Assembly: GCF_900100945.1 (NCBI RefSeq)
Contig: NZ_FNCG01000019.1
Location: forward strand, 1-64,000
Direction of reading: 5' to 3'
Source of the DNA: Mucilaginibacter gossypii
GTDB lineage: Bacteria; Bacteroidota; Bacteroidia; Sphingobacteriales; Sphingobacteriaceae
Length of the DNA: 64,000 bases
Within the stretch, counting starts at the first letter, position 1, and every line of letters starts with the position of its first letter. The notes under the pieces are model-generated. The model was not told the DNA's origin. It did no database searches and saw nothing but the letters and a program-made list of their open reading frames with translations. This document shows positions 1 through 8,718 of the stretch, piece after piece. The position numbers and the translations under genes are program-made.

Positions 1-324
1 ATCTTAGCTGCACTGGACAGGTTAAAAGGTAAAGAAGCCTGGGTAGAAGATTGCTGGCTGTGGATGTACCGTGGTGCATGGCATGAGTTTGAAACTTATG
101 AGATAGAGATGGCAGTACCATTGTCGCCACAGGAAGTGATCCGCAAGCGTAACGCCATCTTCAAACACCAGTCACAGAAGGATACTCCGGTATTCCCAGG
201 TGATGATGCAAGGGAATTCTGGGTAAGAGCAGAAGACCGTACCCGTGACACTGCTCAACGTTATGACCGCCTTGGTTTGGCTGAATACGAAGCTATGGAA
301 GCATTTGTGAGATATAAATTCTAA
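1..324 (+). CDS. nagB: Glucosamine-6-phosphate deaminase, long Bacteroidota form (C-terminal fragment)
   Basis: The frame is open from base 1 to a TAA at 322-324, so only the last 107 codons are present. The residues RKRNAIFKHQSQKD, the following PVFPGDDAREFW and the ending GLAEYEAMEAF match the C-terminal end of the long Bacteroidota NagB, in which an N-terminal deaminase domain is followed by a PIG-L/LmbE-like domain. The enzyme converts glucosamine-6-phosphate to fructose-6-phosphate and ammonia in amino sugar catabolism. The deaminase active site lies outside the window, so the call rests on the tail alone. A strong terminator follows at 411-447. The assignment is from recalled family sequence, not from a search. 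Confidence 0.75.
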   Translation: MLAALDRLKGKEAWVEDCWLWMYRGAWHEFETYEIEMAVPLSPQEVIRKRNAIFKHQSQKDTPVFPGDDAREFWVRAEDRTRDTAQRYDRLGLAEYEAMEAFVRYKF

Positions 325-348
325 AATTACAGATCTTAACGTGGAGTT

Positions 349-381
349 AGATTTACGAAGTTTTTAAAACTTCGTAAATCT
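349..381. repeat. Perfect 16-bp inverted repeat after nagB
   Basis: Bases 349-364 are the exact reverse complement of 366-381, with one base between them. The near-zero loop means the innermost pairs must open in RNA. It lies between the nagB stop and the separate terminator at 411-447. It could be an extra 3' stabilising hairpin or a copy of a dispersed intergenic palindrome. Confidence 0.85.
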
Positions 382-410
382 TAAAGACTATCAAGAAGTC
401 CTTATTTTGT

Positions 411-447
411 AACGACCATACGGTTTACCGTACGGTCGTTTTTTTTA
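411..447 (+). terminator. Rho-independent terminator of nagB
   Basis: A 13-bp stem (411-423 with 428-440, one A-C mismatch) and a 4-base loop run straight into eight T residues. It lies 87 bp after the nagB stop codon. Confidence 0.85.
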
Positions 448-470
448 GGAAATTAATACATTTATAAATA

Positions 471-665
471 ATGAGGGCAAGGTTAACAAAAGTTAAATCA
501 ATAGATCTGAAAAAAGCTGCTGTTGAAAAAGCAGTAGCAGAAGAAGCAAAGACAAACCGGCAATCGGATAGAATAGTCATATTAGTCTTAATTTTACTTG
601 GTGTAATCTTTATAGTTTTGGGACTAATCTTTGGATTCCAACGAAGATTATATGTTTCTCAATAG
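471..665 (+). CDS. Possible small single-pass membrane protein (64 aa)
   Basis: An ATG-started frame encodes a basic/charged N-terminal helix rich in Lys, Ala and Glu (residues 1-35), then one hydrophobic segment (about 36-54, IVILVLILLGVIFIVLGLIF) and a short basic tail. That layout is plausible for a small inner-membrane protein with a cytoplasmic helix. No family is recognised. It starts 24 bp after the nagB terminator, and no good promoter or ribosome-binding site was seen. A charged helix plus one clean membrane segment is unusual for a chance frame, but coding status is uncertain. Confidence 0.4.
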   Translation: MRARLTKVKSIDLKKAAVEKAVAEEAKTNRQSDRIVILVLILLGVIFIVLGLIFGFQRRLYVSQ

Positions 666-744
666 AGGTAATATTGTAGAAATTCAAAATATGCGTAATT
701 GGGACGACTTTTTTACGATAAAGTTGGTCGCATTTATACCCAGC

Positions 745-770
745 AAAAAAGCCTTCCCAAATGGAAAGGC
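745..770 (-). terminator. Terminator of the aconitase gene
   Basis: On the minus strand a GC-rich stem (751-757 with 763-770, one bulged base) is followed by six T residues (plus-strand A run 745-750). It sits 45 bp past the aconitase stop. Confidence 0.75.
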
Positions 771-814
771 CTTCAAATTTATAGCTTTCAGCTTTTACCT
801 TTCGGCTTTCAGCC

Positions 815-3082
815 TTAAGATGCCATTTGCTTGCGGATGATATTCAACGCACCGCCTGCTTTAAACCACTCAATTTGCTGGGCATTATAAGTGTGGTTTA
901 CAGGGAATGATTCGCTTGAACCATCTTTATGGTGTAATACAACGGTTAACTGTTTGCCTGGGGCAAAAGTAGTTAAGCCGGTGATATCGATGTTATCATC
1001 TTCCTGGATCTTTTCGTAATCGTTAGGATCAGCGAAAGTGATACCCAGCATACCTTGTTTTTTAAGGTTGGTTTCGTGGATACGGGCAAATGATTTTACC
1101 AATATGGCACGTACACCTAAGTGACGTGGTTCCATAGCCGCGTGCTCACGTGATGAACCTTCGCCATAGTTTTCGTCGCCCACTACTATCGAACCGATAC
1201 CTGCGGCTTTATACGCACGCTGAGTAGCCGGAACCGGACCGTACTCGCCGGTTAATTCGTTTTTAACGCTATCGGCAGTAAGGTTAAAGTAGTTGATAGC
1301 GCCGATCAGCATATTGTTTGAAATGTTATCCAGGTGACCGCGGAATTTCAACCATGGACCGGCCATTGAAATATGGTCGGTAGTACATTTACCTTTAGCT
1401 TTGATCAGCAATTTCAGGCCTGTAATGTCGGTACCTTCCCATGCTTTGAATGGCTCAAGCAATTGCAAACGTGATGAAGTTGGAGAAACGATAACTTCAA
1501 CTTTGCTGCCGTCCTCGGCTGGTGCCTGGTAGCCTGCATCTTCAACAGCGAAACCTTTTACAGGTAGTTCGATGCCTTGAGGCTCATCAAATTTAACTTG
1601 CTCACCAGCTTCGTTAGTTAACGTATCGGTAAGCGGGTTAAAAGTTAAATCGCCTGCGATAGCGAAAGCGGTAACAATTTCAGGAGACGCTACGAAAGCA
1701 TGGGTATTAGGGTTACCATCCTGACGTTTAGCGAAGTTACGGTTAAACGAAGTGATGATAGAGTTTTTACGGGTAGGATCGTCAGTATGACGGGCCCACT
1801 GGCCGATACATGGTCCGCAGGCGTTAGCCAATACCACACCGCCCATTTGAGCAAAAGTATCAAGGTAACCGTCGCGGTCAACAGTGTAACGTACCTGCTC
1901 AGAACCCGGAGTGATGGTGAACTCGGCCTGAGTTTTTAATTTTTTATCGATAGCCTGTTTAGCGATAGAAGCCGAACGGGTGATGTCTTCGTAAGATGAG
2001 TTGGTACATGAACCAATCAAACCAACTTCTAATTTGGTAGGCCAGCCGTTTTCTTTAACAGCGGTAGCAAATTTAGAGATAGGCCATGCCAAATCCGGAG
2101 TGAACGGACCGTTTACATGTGGTTCAAGCTCGCTCAGGTTGATTTCGATAACCTGGTCGAAATATTGCTCTGGGTTAGCGTAAACTTCTTCGTCGCCGGT
2201 TAGGTGTTCTGCGATAGCGTCAGCAAGTTCAGCTATATCGGCACGTTTTGTACCTTTCAGGTAAGCAGCAGCTTTTTCGTCGTAACCGAAGATAGAGGTA
2301 GTAGCACCAATTTCTGCACCCATGTTACAGATAGTACCTTTACCGGTTGCCGACATTGAACGTGCGCCTTCGCCAAAGTATTCAACAATAGCACCGGTAC
2401 CACCTTTTACAGTAAGGATACCAGCAACACGCAGGATAACGTCTTTAGCTGAAGTCCAGCCAGAAAGTTTACCGGTTAATTTTACACCAATCAGTTTAGG
2501 GAATTTAAGCTCCCATGGTAAGCCGGCCATTACGTCGCACGCATCGGCACCACCAACACCAATAGCAATCATACCCAAACCACCTGCATTAGGAGTATGT
2601 GAGTCGGTACCGATCATCATACCACCCGGGAAAGCGTAGTTTTCTAACACTACCTGGTGAATGATACCTGCACCGGCTTTCCAGAAACCGATACCATATT
2701 TATCAGATACTGAAGCCAGGAAGTCATAAACTTCGCGGTTAACGTCAACAGCGGTGCTTAAATCTTCAACAGCGCCAATTTTAGCCTGTATAAGGTGATC
2801 GCAATGTACGGTAGATGGAACGGCAACCTGCGGGCGACCGGCTTGCATAAACTGCAAAAGGGCCATCTGAGCAGTAGCATCCTGCATAGCTACACGGTCT
2901 GGTGCAAAATCAACATAGTCAACCCCGCGACCAAATGCTTTTTGAGCATCGCCTTCGCTAAGGTGGGCATATAAAATCTTTTCGGTTAAAGTTAGGGGTT
3001 TACCGGTCGCTTTACGGGCAGCATCAACACGTGTGCTGTAGCGGTCGTAAACCTTTTTGATCATATCTAAATCAAAAGCCAT
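815..3082 (-). CDS. acn: Aconitate hydratase (mitochondrial-type aconitase)
   Basis: A 755-aa cytoplasmic enzyme that interconverts citrate and isocitrate in the TCA cycle through a [4Fe-4S] cluster. The three cluster ligands are visible as Cys359 in GSCTNSS and Cys422/Cys425 in ACGPC. Arginine-rich substrate motifs follow (SFNRNFAKR), and the C-terminal swivel domain starts near residue 540, with TTDHISMAGPW and GEGSSREHAA. Length and order fit the 750-780 aa mitochondrial-type family rather than E. coli AcnB. It starts with ATG, has its own terminator at 745-770, and is separated from the upstream CPBP gene by a terminator hairpin, so it is probably transcribed alone. Confidence 0.96.
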   Translation of the reverse strand: MAFDLDMIKKVYDRYSTRVDAARKATGKPLTLTEKILYAHLSEGDAQKAFGRGVDYVDFAPDRVAMQDATAQMALLQFMQAGRPQVAVPSTVHCDHLIQAKIGAVEDLSTAVDVNREVYDFLASVSDKYGIGFWKAGAGIIHQVVLENYAFPGGMMIGTDSHTPNAGGLGMIAIGVGGADACDVMAGLPWELKFPKLIGVKLTGKLSGWTSAKDVILRVAGILTVKGGTGAIVEYFGEGARSMSATGKGTICNMGAEIGATTSIFGYDEKAAAYLKGTKRADIAELADAIAEHLTGDEEVYANPEQYFDQVIEINLSELEPHVNGPFTPDLAWPISKFATAVKENGWPTKLEVGLIGSCTNSSYEDITRSASIAKQAIDKKLKTQAEFTITPGSEQVRYTVDRDGYLDTFAQMGGVVLANACGPCIGQWARHTDDPTRKNSIITSFNRNFAKRQDGNPNTHAFVASPEIVTAFAIAGDLTFNPLTDTLTNEAGEQVKFDEPQGIELPVKGFAVEDAGYQAPAEDGSKVEVIVSPTSSRLQLLEPFKAWEGTDITGLKLLIKAKGKCTTDHISMAGPWLKFRGHLDNISNNMLIGAINYFNLTADSVKNELTGEYGPVPATQRAYKAAGIGSIVVGDENYGEGSSREHAAMEPRHLGVRAILVKSFARIHETNLKKQGMLGITFADPNDYEKIQEDDNIDITGLTTFAPGKQLTVVLHHKDGSSESFPVNHTYNAQQIEWFKAGGALNIIRKQMAS

Positions 3083-3157
3083 TTGTATTTGATTTTTAGG
3101 TGAAAAGTAAAAGAAATTGACGTTAAGCCCATTAACTGGCCTTAGAGCGGCGAATTT

Positions 3158-3206
3158 ACAAAAAATAACATTTGAAAGCCCTCAGTGCTTTATACAAATG
3201 TTATTT
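3158..3206 (-). terminator. Terminator of the CPBP protease gene
   Basis: Perfect 12-bp arms (3163-3174 and 3195-3206), with an inner AAAGC/GCTTT stem, are followed on the minus strand by a T run (plus-strand A's near 3159-3165). It lies 19 bp past the CPBP stop and upstream of aconitase. Confidence 0.75.
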
Positions 3207-3224
3207 GGATAAGTTCTAAATAAG

Positions 3225-4097
3225 TTATTGGAGATTAGTGGTTAGAGGTTGGTTGGTTACGGCAACCTTCACTTTTTTGTTGATGAAGATGCATGATACA
3301 GTGAAAACTAATGCAGACACCAACAGAACCGGATAATACATCTTTCCAAAAATATCAGGTAGGTCTTGTTTGGAGTTCCCTAAAAACAAAAATGCAAATC
3401 CTGTAGTATTTATGGCAGCATGAAAAATCATTCCCGGAATTACGGATTGCGTTTTATAATAGATCCAACCTAAAAATAAGCCCCCGAAAAATGCTGGAAT
3501 AGCCTGCCAGGGATTTAAGTGCAGTACGCTAAAAAGGATCGCAGAAATGATTATGGCTTTGTTAGGTGCATAATTTTTTAATAATCCTTTTAAAATAATG
3601 CCCCTGCATAATATTTCCTCTACGATTGGAGCTATAATAACAACACTCATGAACGAGAACAGATCTTTGGTGAACACCCTCTCAAATATCTCCCGAACCT
3701 TCAAAGGCATTGGTAGCAATACCGAAATTCGTTCTAAAATGATTGAGAATGCTGTTGCCGCTATAATCAGCACCGGGATAAGCCACCCTTCAATTTTATT
3801 GTAATTTATGGTTGACGGATAACCTTGTTGTTTTTCACTCCTTTTTAAAGTATACTGTATTGCCATTAGTATAGGAGCAGCATTCGTCAATACTTTGAAT
3901 ATCGATCTCACCGCCGGAAATTCTTTTGGAGTATTCATAAATACAATGCCTGCGGTTATTATAACGATGATCAGAAAAACAAGGTACATGAAAAATAGTC
4001 TTACAACAGATTTTATATTAGGGTAGGCTATTTTCGGAATATGAGTAATGTTTTCAGGCCCTTTGGCACTTGTTTCAATGTTTGTTACTTCAGACAT
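3225..4097 (-). CDS. CPBP-family intramembrane glutamic endopeptidase
   Basis: A 290-aa polytopic membrane protein. The CPBP (Abi, Rce1-like) signature is present: the EExxxR box in VEEILCRG (about residues 161-167), the FSVLH motif about 30 residues later, and a final HAAIN motif. These glutamates and histidines are the catalytic residues of the family, which cleaves prenylated proteins in eukaryotes and membrane-embedded substrates in bacteria. The substrate here is unknown. The last nine residues (NQPLTTNLQ) are encoded by low-complexity sequence that resembles the intergenic word repeats of this genome, so the C-terminus may have been extended by such a repeat. Confidence 0.9.
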   Translation of the reverse strand: MSEVTNIETSAKGPENITHIPKIAYPNIKSVVRLFFMYLVFLIIVIITAGIVFMNTPKEFPAVRSIFKVLTNAAPILMAIQYTLKRSEKQQGYPSTINYNKIEGWLIPVLIIAATAFSIILERISVLLPMPLKVREIFERVFTKDLFSFMSVVIIAPIVEEILCRGIILKGLLKNYAPNKAIIISAILFSVLHLNPWQAIPAFFGGLFLGWIYYKTQSVIPGMIFHAAINTTGFAFLFLGNSKQDLPDIFGKMYYPVLLVSALVFTVSCIFINKKVKVAVTNQPLTTNLQ

Positions 4098-4112
4098 TTT
4101 GCGATTGTTTAG

Positions 4113-4150
4113 GAAAAAAATTGGCCGGTCATGATAAACGACCAGCCAAT
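4113..4150 (-). terminator. Terminator of the tricorn-like protease gene
   Basis: An 11-bp stem (4120-4130 with 4140-4150, one wobble) is followed on the minus strand by a run of T (plus-strand A's 4114-4120). It lies 37 bp past the protease stop. Confidence 0.8.
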
Positions 4151-4187
4151 TTAAAATTAAAAAATAGTTCGATAAAATATGAACAGA

Positions 4188-7100
4188 TTATTTTTCTCCT
4201 TTTGATATAGCAGGAGGCAACTGCTTCAAAATCTCCTCAATAGCCCTGTCCAACTGCGGATCTTTATTTTCCATCCTGTCTGCAAAATCTGTTTTTACAT
4301 AAATATCCGGTGTCACACCTGTTTTCTCAATGTCCTTGCCATCAAGCGTATAACAGCCCCAGGCCGGGATACGGTAGAATGATCCGTCAACCAAACCTTT
4401 GCCACTGGTAAAAATGATCCAGCGGTAAGTTTCGGTGCCGATAATTTTGCCCAGGCCCAGTTGTTTAAAGCCTTGTGAGGTCATCTCGCCGTCGCTAAGG
4501 GTTTGCTCATTCATGAGCAGGATGATCGGTTTGGCCGCAGGTGCAAAGTTTGATTGCTGTGCTTTTTTACCATCGCGGTAAGCCCATTGCAAATAGGGTT
4601 TTTGAGACAAGAATTTTAAAACATTATCATGTACGTTACCGCCGGTATTATACCTCAGGTCGAGGATAAGCGCGTCCTTGTTATAAGCATCATCAACCAT
4701 ATCTTCCAGGAAATCTTCCAGGGCGCCATCGCCCATGTTTTTCATATATGAATAGGCAATGCGGTTTTTACTTCTTTCTGCAACTGTTTTAGCATTGGTC
4801 TTGATCCAGTCGTCGTAAAGATTGCCCGACAGGTCACCGGTTGACTCTGGGTGAAGCTTTACTTTAATATCTTTGCCGCCGCGGCTAAAGGTTAGCTCAA
4901 TTTCCTTATCAAGCGACGGTTTGCTGAAGTAATAATTACGGTCCTGCTTTTCATCAACCGTAACGCCGTTCACTGCTTTCAGGATATCGCCCGGTTTTAC
5001 ATCAATGCCGGCTCTATCGGCATTACTGCGGGTAGCTATACCGCTAACTTTGTATGGTGAATCATTGTTAAAAATAATTCCGGTTTCCATGGTGCGGTAG
5101 CTGAGGGTTTTCTTTTCCTCGCTGCCGTTTGAGTAAAAGCCCTGGTGCGATGAATTGAGCTCGCCAAGCATATCATTCAGCAACAGGCGCAGGTCGGCCC
5201 GGTTATTAATATAAGGGACAAATGTTTTATAGCTGTCATGAACCTTTTTCCAGTCGGCCCCGTGGAAATTGCCGTCGTAATAGTTTTCATCCAGTCCGGC
5301 CCAGGTTTCATCAAACATCTGTGTAAATTCCCCGGCCATGTTACGGGTAAAACTGTAATTGATATCTAACTTATCCACTTTGTTAGCATCGATGTTTAGG
5401 GTATAGATATTGCCTCCGGCCAGTACAAAATATTTATCACCATTGCCAAAAATGTTGTAATTGCCGAAGTCGCCGTTGCCAACTTTTTCAGTTTTAGGGT
5501 TTTCAAAAGCTTCAAGGGTGGTACGGTAAAGCGCCCCCTTACCTTCGCTATGGTTTGAGGCATAGTATACCAATGTTTTATCCCCTTTTTGAATCACATA
5601 AGGTCCCTGGGCCTGGCCAAACTCCGGGCTGATGCGTTCCAGTCTTTTCATCGGTTCTTCGGTGTCTATCACAATATCGGCAGGCGGTTTAGGCGTTGGC
5701 TGCTCAGATAAAGGTTTCTTTTTGTTAGACGCTTTTTTGTCCTTATCCTTTTTGTTTTTATCGTCGTCTTTTTTCTCCTCTTTAAACAGGGCCGTAAACT
5801 TATCCATCTTAAAAGGATCATCATACTTTTGCAAAGGCATCCGGTAAACGTGGGCATCTTTTGAGCCGTAAGGATACTCGGGCTGTGTACGGGATGATGA
5901 AAAATAAATATACTTACCATCCGGCGACCAGAATGGCGCCGATTCTGTAACACCGCTATTGGTAAGGTTCAGTATTTTCCCGGTTTTTATCTCATAAACA
6001 AAAACGTCCATCTCAAAATTGCGGTAAGCGTTGTATACCACGTACTCACCATTTGGCGAAAAGCGTGGAGGAGGGTTGTAGAATCCCCAAAACTCATCGG
6101 TAACAATTGTTTTTGAAGTGAGTGTTTTCAGATCCAAAAGTTTCAGTTCATTACGGCCGCTCAGATAAATGGCCTGTGTGCGGTCTTTATTCATACTCAA
6201 CAGGCGATTGCTGCCTTTATCTGTGGTAAGTTGTTTTTCGGCACCGCTGCCGTCGGCTGCCATGGTGTACCAGTTAGGATAGCCACCCAGGGTTTGACCC
6301 AAAATGAGGGTTTTGTTATCGCTCATCCAGCTTACTTCGGTAACGCGTTCGCTGGTATTACGCTCCAGTTTTTTACCGAATTTACCTTCGGCATCGCTTA
6401 CAAATAATTCGCCGCGGGATACAAAAGCCAGCTTTTTGCCATCGGGTGATAATGCTGCTCCTTCAATTTTACCGCCTGTTTCAAACGATTGGTCTTTGGG
6501 CAGTACATTATTGCGGAACAGGTTTAAGCTTAGCTTCTGAGTTTGTTTGGATGCCACATCGTACATAAAAATCTGGTAATCTTTTTCAAAAACAACCTTG
6601 CTGCCATCGGCACTTACCTGCGGGCGTTTAATGGATGTCGGGAACTGGGTTAACGCAGTTTTTTTACCATCAATAAAAGTGTACAGGTTATATTCTTCGT
6701 TGCCCTCATCGGATACAAAATAGATGTTTCCTTTCTGGTCAAGGGTGGCCCAGAAATCCTTGCCCTGCCAGTCGGTATATTTCTTATAGGCTTTGCTTTT
6801 AGGATTGTACGATTGAATATCGGGATTGTAAGCGCCTTTATAATGCTTGCGGTTTGGGAAATAAATACTCTCCCAGGTATTGCTGAAAAATAGCTCGCCT
6901 GTTTGCGGATGTTCAACAACGCCGTGAATGGTATTAAAATAATGACCGAACAACCGCACCGGTGTTCCGCCGGTAGCAGCTACTTTGTATTCACTGAAAC
7001 CATTGTAACGGCTTGAGTTAAAGTAAATGGATTTCGAATCCCAGGTCCAGGAATCCACATTATCGCCGGCATCATTATAGGTAAGTTGCTTGATATCGCC

Positions 7101-7397
7101 GCCGGCGAGGGGCATCACGTACACATCGTTGTTGCCAAACTGGTTTGATGAAAAGGCCAGCCATTGCCCGTTGGGCGATACCCGCGGACTGGTTTCTTCT
7201 CCCTGCATGGCGGTCAATCGCGTGGCGGCTGGGCTGTTGATATCGGCTTTCCAAAGATCGCCTTCGTAACTGAAAATTACAGTTTTGCCATCGGGTGTTA
7301 GGGTTGGGTTAGATGTAAAATAGCTTCCGGTTGTTTGGGCTTTAAGGCTGGTTTGGCACAGTGCTGCCAAAAACAATAAGATGTATAGTTTCTTCAT
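4188..7397 (-). CDS. Secreted tricorn-like S41 serine protease with beta-propeller and PDZ domain
   Basis: A 1069-aa protein with a signal peptide (MKKLYILLFLAALC to about residue 20), so probably periplasmic. Residues 25-540 form repeated PD40/TolB-type propeller blades (motifs such as SPDGKKLAFVS). A very Lys/Asp-rich linker lies near 545-580. The tricorn C1 helical domain, a PDZ domain (about 780-860) and an S41 peptidase core follow, with LDLRYNTGGN and the nucleophile Ser968 in LSDGEMT. Archaeal tricorn trims peptides; bacterial homologues are presumed to degrade periplasmic or imported peptides. The start lies only 37 bp from the divergent gene at 7435. The charged linker is likely flexible. 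Confidence 0.92.
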   Translation of the reverse strand: MKKLYILLFLAALCQTSLKAQTTGSYFTSNPTLTPDGKTVIFSYEGDLWKADINSPAATRLTAMQGEETSPRVSPNGQWLAFSSNQFGNNDVYVMPLAGGDIKQLTYNDAGDNVDSWTWDSKSIYFNSSRYNGFSEYKVAATGGTPVRLFGHYFNTIHGVVEHPQTGELFFSNTWESIYFPNRKHYKGAYNPDIQSYNPKSKAYKKYTDWQGKDFWATLDQKGNIYFVSDEGNEEYNLYTFIDGKKTALTQFPTSIKRPQVSADGSKVVFEKDYQIFMYDVASKQTQKLSLNLFRNNVLPKDQSFETGGKIEGAALSPDGKKLAFVSRGELFVSDAEGKFGKKLERNTSERVTEVSWMSDNKTLILGQTLGGYPNWYTMAADGSGAEKQLTTDKGSNRLLSMNKDRTQAIYLSGRNELKLLDLKTLTSKTIVTDEFWGFYNPPPRFSPNGEYVVYNAYRNFEMDVFVYEIKTGKILNLTNSGVTESAPFWSPDGKYIYFSSSRTQPEYPYGSKDAHVYRMPLQKYDDPFKMDKFTALFKEEKKDDDKNKKDKDKKASNKKKPLSEQPTPKPPADIVIDTEEPMKRLERISPEFGQAQGPYVIQKGDKTLVYYASNHSEGKGALYRTTLEAFENPKTEKVGNGDFGNYNIFGNGDKYFVLAGGNIYTLNIDANKVDKLDINYSFTRNMAGEFTQMFDETWAGLDENYYDGNFHGADWKKVHDSYKTFVPYINNRADLRLLLNDMLGELNSSHQGFYSNGSEEKKTLSYRTMETGIIFNNDSPYKVSGIATRSNADRAGIDVKPGDILKAVNGVTVDEKQDRNYYFSKPSLDKEIELTFSRGGKDIKVKLHPESTGDLSGNLYDDWIKTNAKTVAERSKNRIAYSYMKNMGDGALEDFLEDMVDDAYNKDALILDLRYNTGGNVHDNVLKFLSQKPYLQWAYRDGKKAQQSNFAPAAKPIILLMNEQTLSDGEMTSQGFKQLGLGKIIGTETYRWIIFTSGKGLVDGSFYRIPAWGCYTLDGKDIEKTGVTPDIYVKTDFADRMENKDPQLDRAIEEILKQLPPAISKGEK

Positions 7398-7422
7398 ATG
7401 GTTTAAGTTTTATGAATAAATG

Positions 7423-7430
7423 TATTTTTG
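7423..7430 (+). promoter_or_regulatory. Promoter -7 element, probable leaderless transcript
   Basis: An exact TAnnTTTG match (TATTTTTG) lies four bases before the ATG at 7435. A TTTA at 7402-7405 is 17 bp upstream in the -33 position. Transcription would begin at or next to the start codon. Confidence 0.6.
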
Positions 7431-7434
7431 AGCC

Positions 7435-8718
7435 ATGTTAAAAGTGGTGCACCTCAATACGTATGACGGTAATGGCGGCGCGGGCAGGGCCTGCATGCGC
7501 CTTAACCGGGCATTACTTAGCCAAAATATCGATTCTAAAATTATAGTACATTATAAATTTGGAAATAATCCTGATATCAAGACTTTTAACCGTAATATTA
7601 TCCAAAAATCATATACGGCCGCAACTATTATTCTGGAACGGATATTGGCTAAACGTTTTCTAAAACCCGATAGCCGTACACCTTTTTCCTTTACCTGGTT
7701 TGGCCGTTCGGTAATCAAACATCCCGATGTTAAAAATGCCGATATCATTCACCTGCATTGGATTAATCATGGCTTTCTGGATCCCAAACATATAGCCGAA
7801 ATTAGAAAGCTGGGCAAGCCTGTGGTGTGGACCTTTCATGACAGCAATGCCTTTACCGGTGGTTGTCATGTGCGCTATACCTGCAATCATTACCAGCAAC
7901 AATGCGGTAACTGCCCGCTACTGATCAAATCTGCCGATGATGATATTTCGCACCGCATCTGGCAGCAAAAAAATAGGGCTTATCAGCAACTCGACTTCAA
8001 CATTATCGCCCCAAGTTTATGGATGCAAGATTCTGTAAAGAAAAGCAGTTTGATGCAGGGCAAAGCCGCAAGCAATATTCCAAATACGCTGGAAACCGAT
8101 GTTTTTAAACCGATAGACAAAAAGAAAGCAAAATCCAAAGCGGGCCTGTCGACGGATAAATTTATCTTTTTAAGCGGATTTATGCCATCGCGTAAAGATC
8201 TGCATAAAGGTACTCAATATCTATTAGAGGGCATGGAACTGCTCAGGCAGCGTTTAGGCGCTGAAACCGATCAGGTAGAACTGGTGGTTTTTGGAAACCG
8301 GGGCACAGAAAACCTGCCCGACTTTCCTTTTAAAACCAGTTTCTTAGGAACTATTAATAATGATGAAAAGCTGGCCCTACATTATGCAGCCGCTGATGCT
8401 TTTTTGATCCCATCCCTTGAGGATAATTTACCTTACACTGTAATGGAAAGCCTGAGCTGTGGTACACCCGTAATCGCTTTTACTACAGGTGGCATCCCGG
8501 ATATGGTGCAGCATCAGCATAGTGGTTACCTCGCAACCTATCGTTCGTCCGAAAGTTTTACCGATGGGATGGAATGGATCATTAAGCATCCGGAAAGGGA
8601 CAAGCTTAACCAACAGGCCCGGCAAACTATCATGGATAGTTTTTCGGAAGAAGTGATCGCTAAAAAGCATATCGAAGTTTATAATCAACTTTTAAACAGG
8701 GGAGGTGCCGATGTTTAG
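7435..8718 (+). CDS. Glycosyltransferase family 4
   Basis: A 427-aa cytoplasmic glycosyltransferase of the GT-B fold. The N-terminus (GNGGAGRACMRLNRAL) is the loop seen in colanic-acid-type GT4 enzymes. HLHWINHG and VVWTFHDSNAFTGGCH are typical of this exopolysaccharide subgroup. The C-terminal domain carries the nucleotide-sugar region PSLEDNLPYTVMESLSCGTPV with the conserved E-x7-E-like pattern. It overlaps the next glycosyltransferase, so the two act in one pathway, presumably surface polysaccharide or LPS synthesis. Donor and acceptor cannot be read from sequence. A promoter element ends four bases before the ATG. Confidence 0.9.
   Translation: MLKVVHLNTYDGNGGAGRACMRLNRALLSQNIDSKIIVHYKFGNNPDIKTFNRNIIQKSYTAATIILERILAKRFLKPDSRTPFSFTWFGRSVIKHPDVKNADIIHLHWINHGFLDPKHIAEIRKLGKPVVWTFHDSNAFTGGCHVRYTCNHYQQQCGNCPLLIKSADDDISHRIWQQKNRAYQQLDFNIIAPSLWMQDSVKKSSLMQGKAASNIPNTLETDVFKPIDKKKAKSKAGLSTDKFIFLSGFMPSRKDLHKGTQYLLEGMELLRQRLGAETDQVELVVFGNRGTENLPDFPFKTSFLGTINNDEKLALHYAAADAFLIPSLEDNLPYTVMESLSCGTPVIAFTTGGIPDMVQHQHSGYLATYRSSESFTDGMEWIIKHPERDKLNQQARQTIMDSFSEEVIAKKHIEVYNQLLNRGGADV

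Noticed and set aside
631..840. 69-aa plus-strand frame overlapping the aconitase 3' end
   Set aside because: It overlaps the small 471-665 frame, passes through the aconitase terminator hairpin and runs into the aconitase coding region; no family features.
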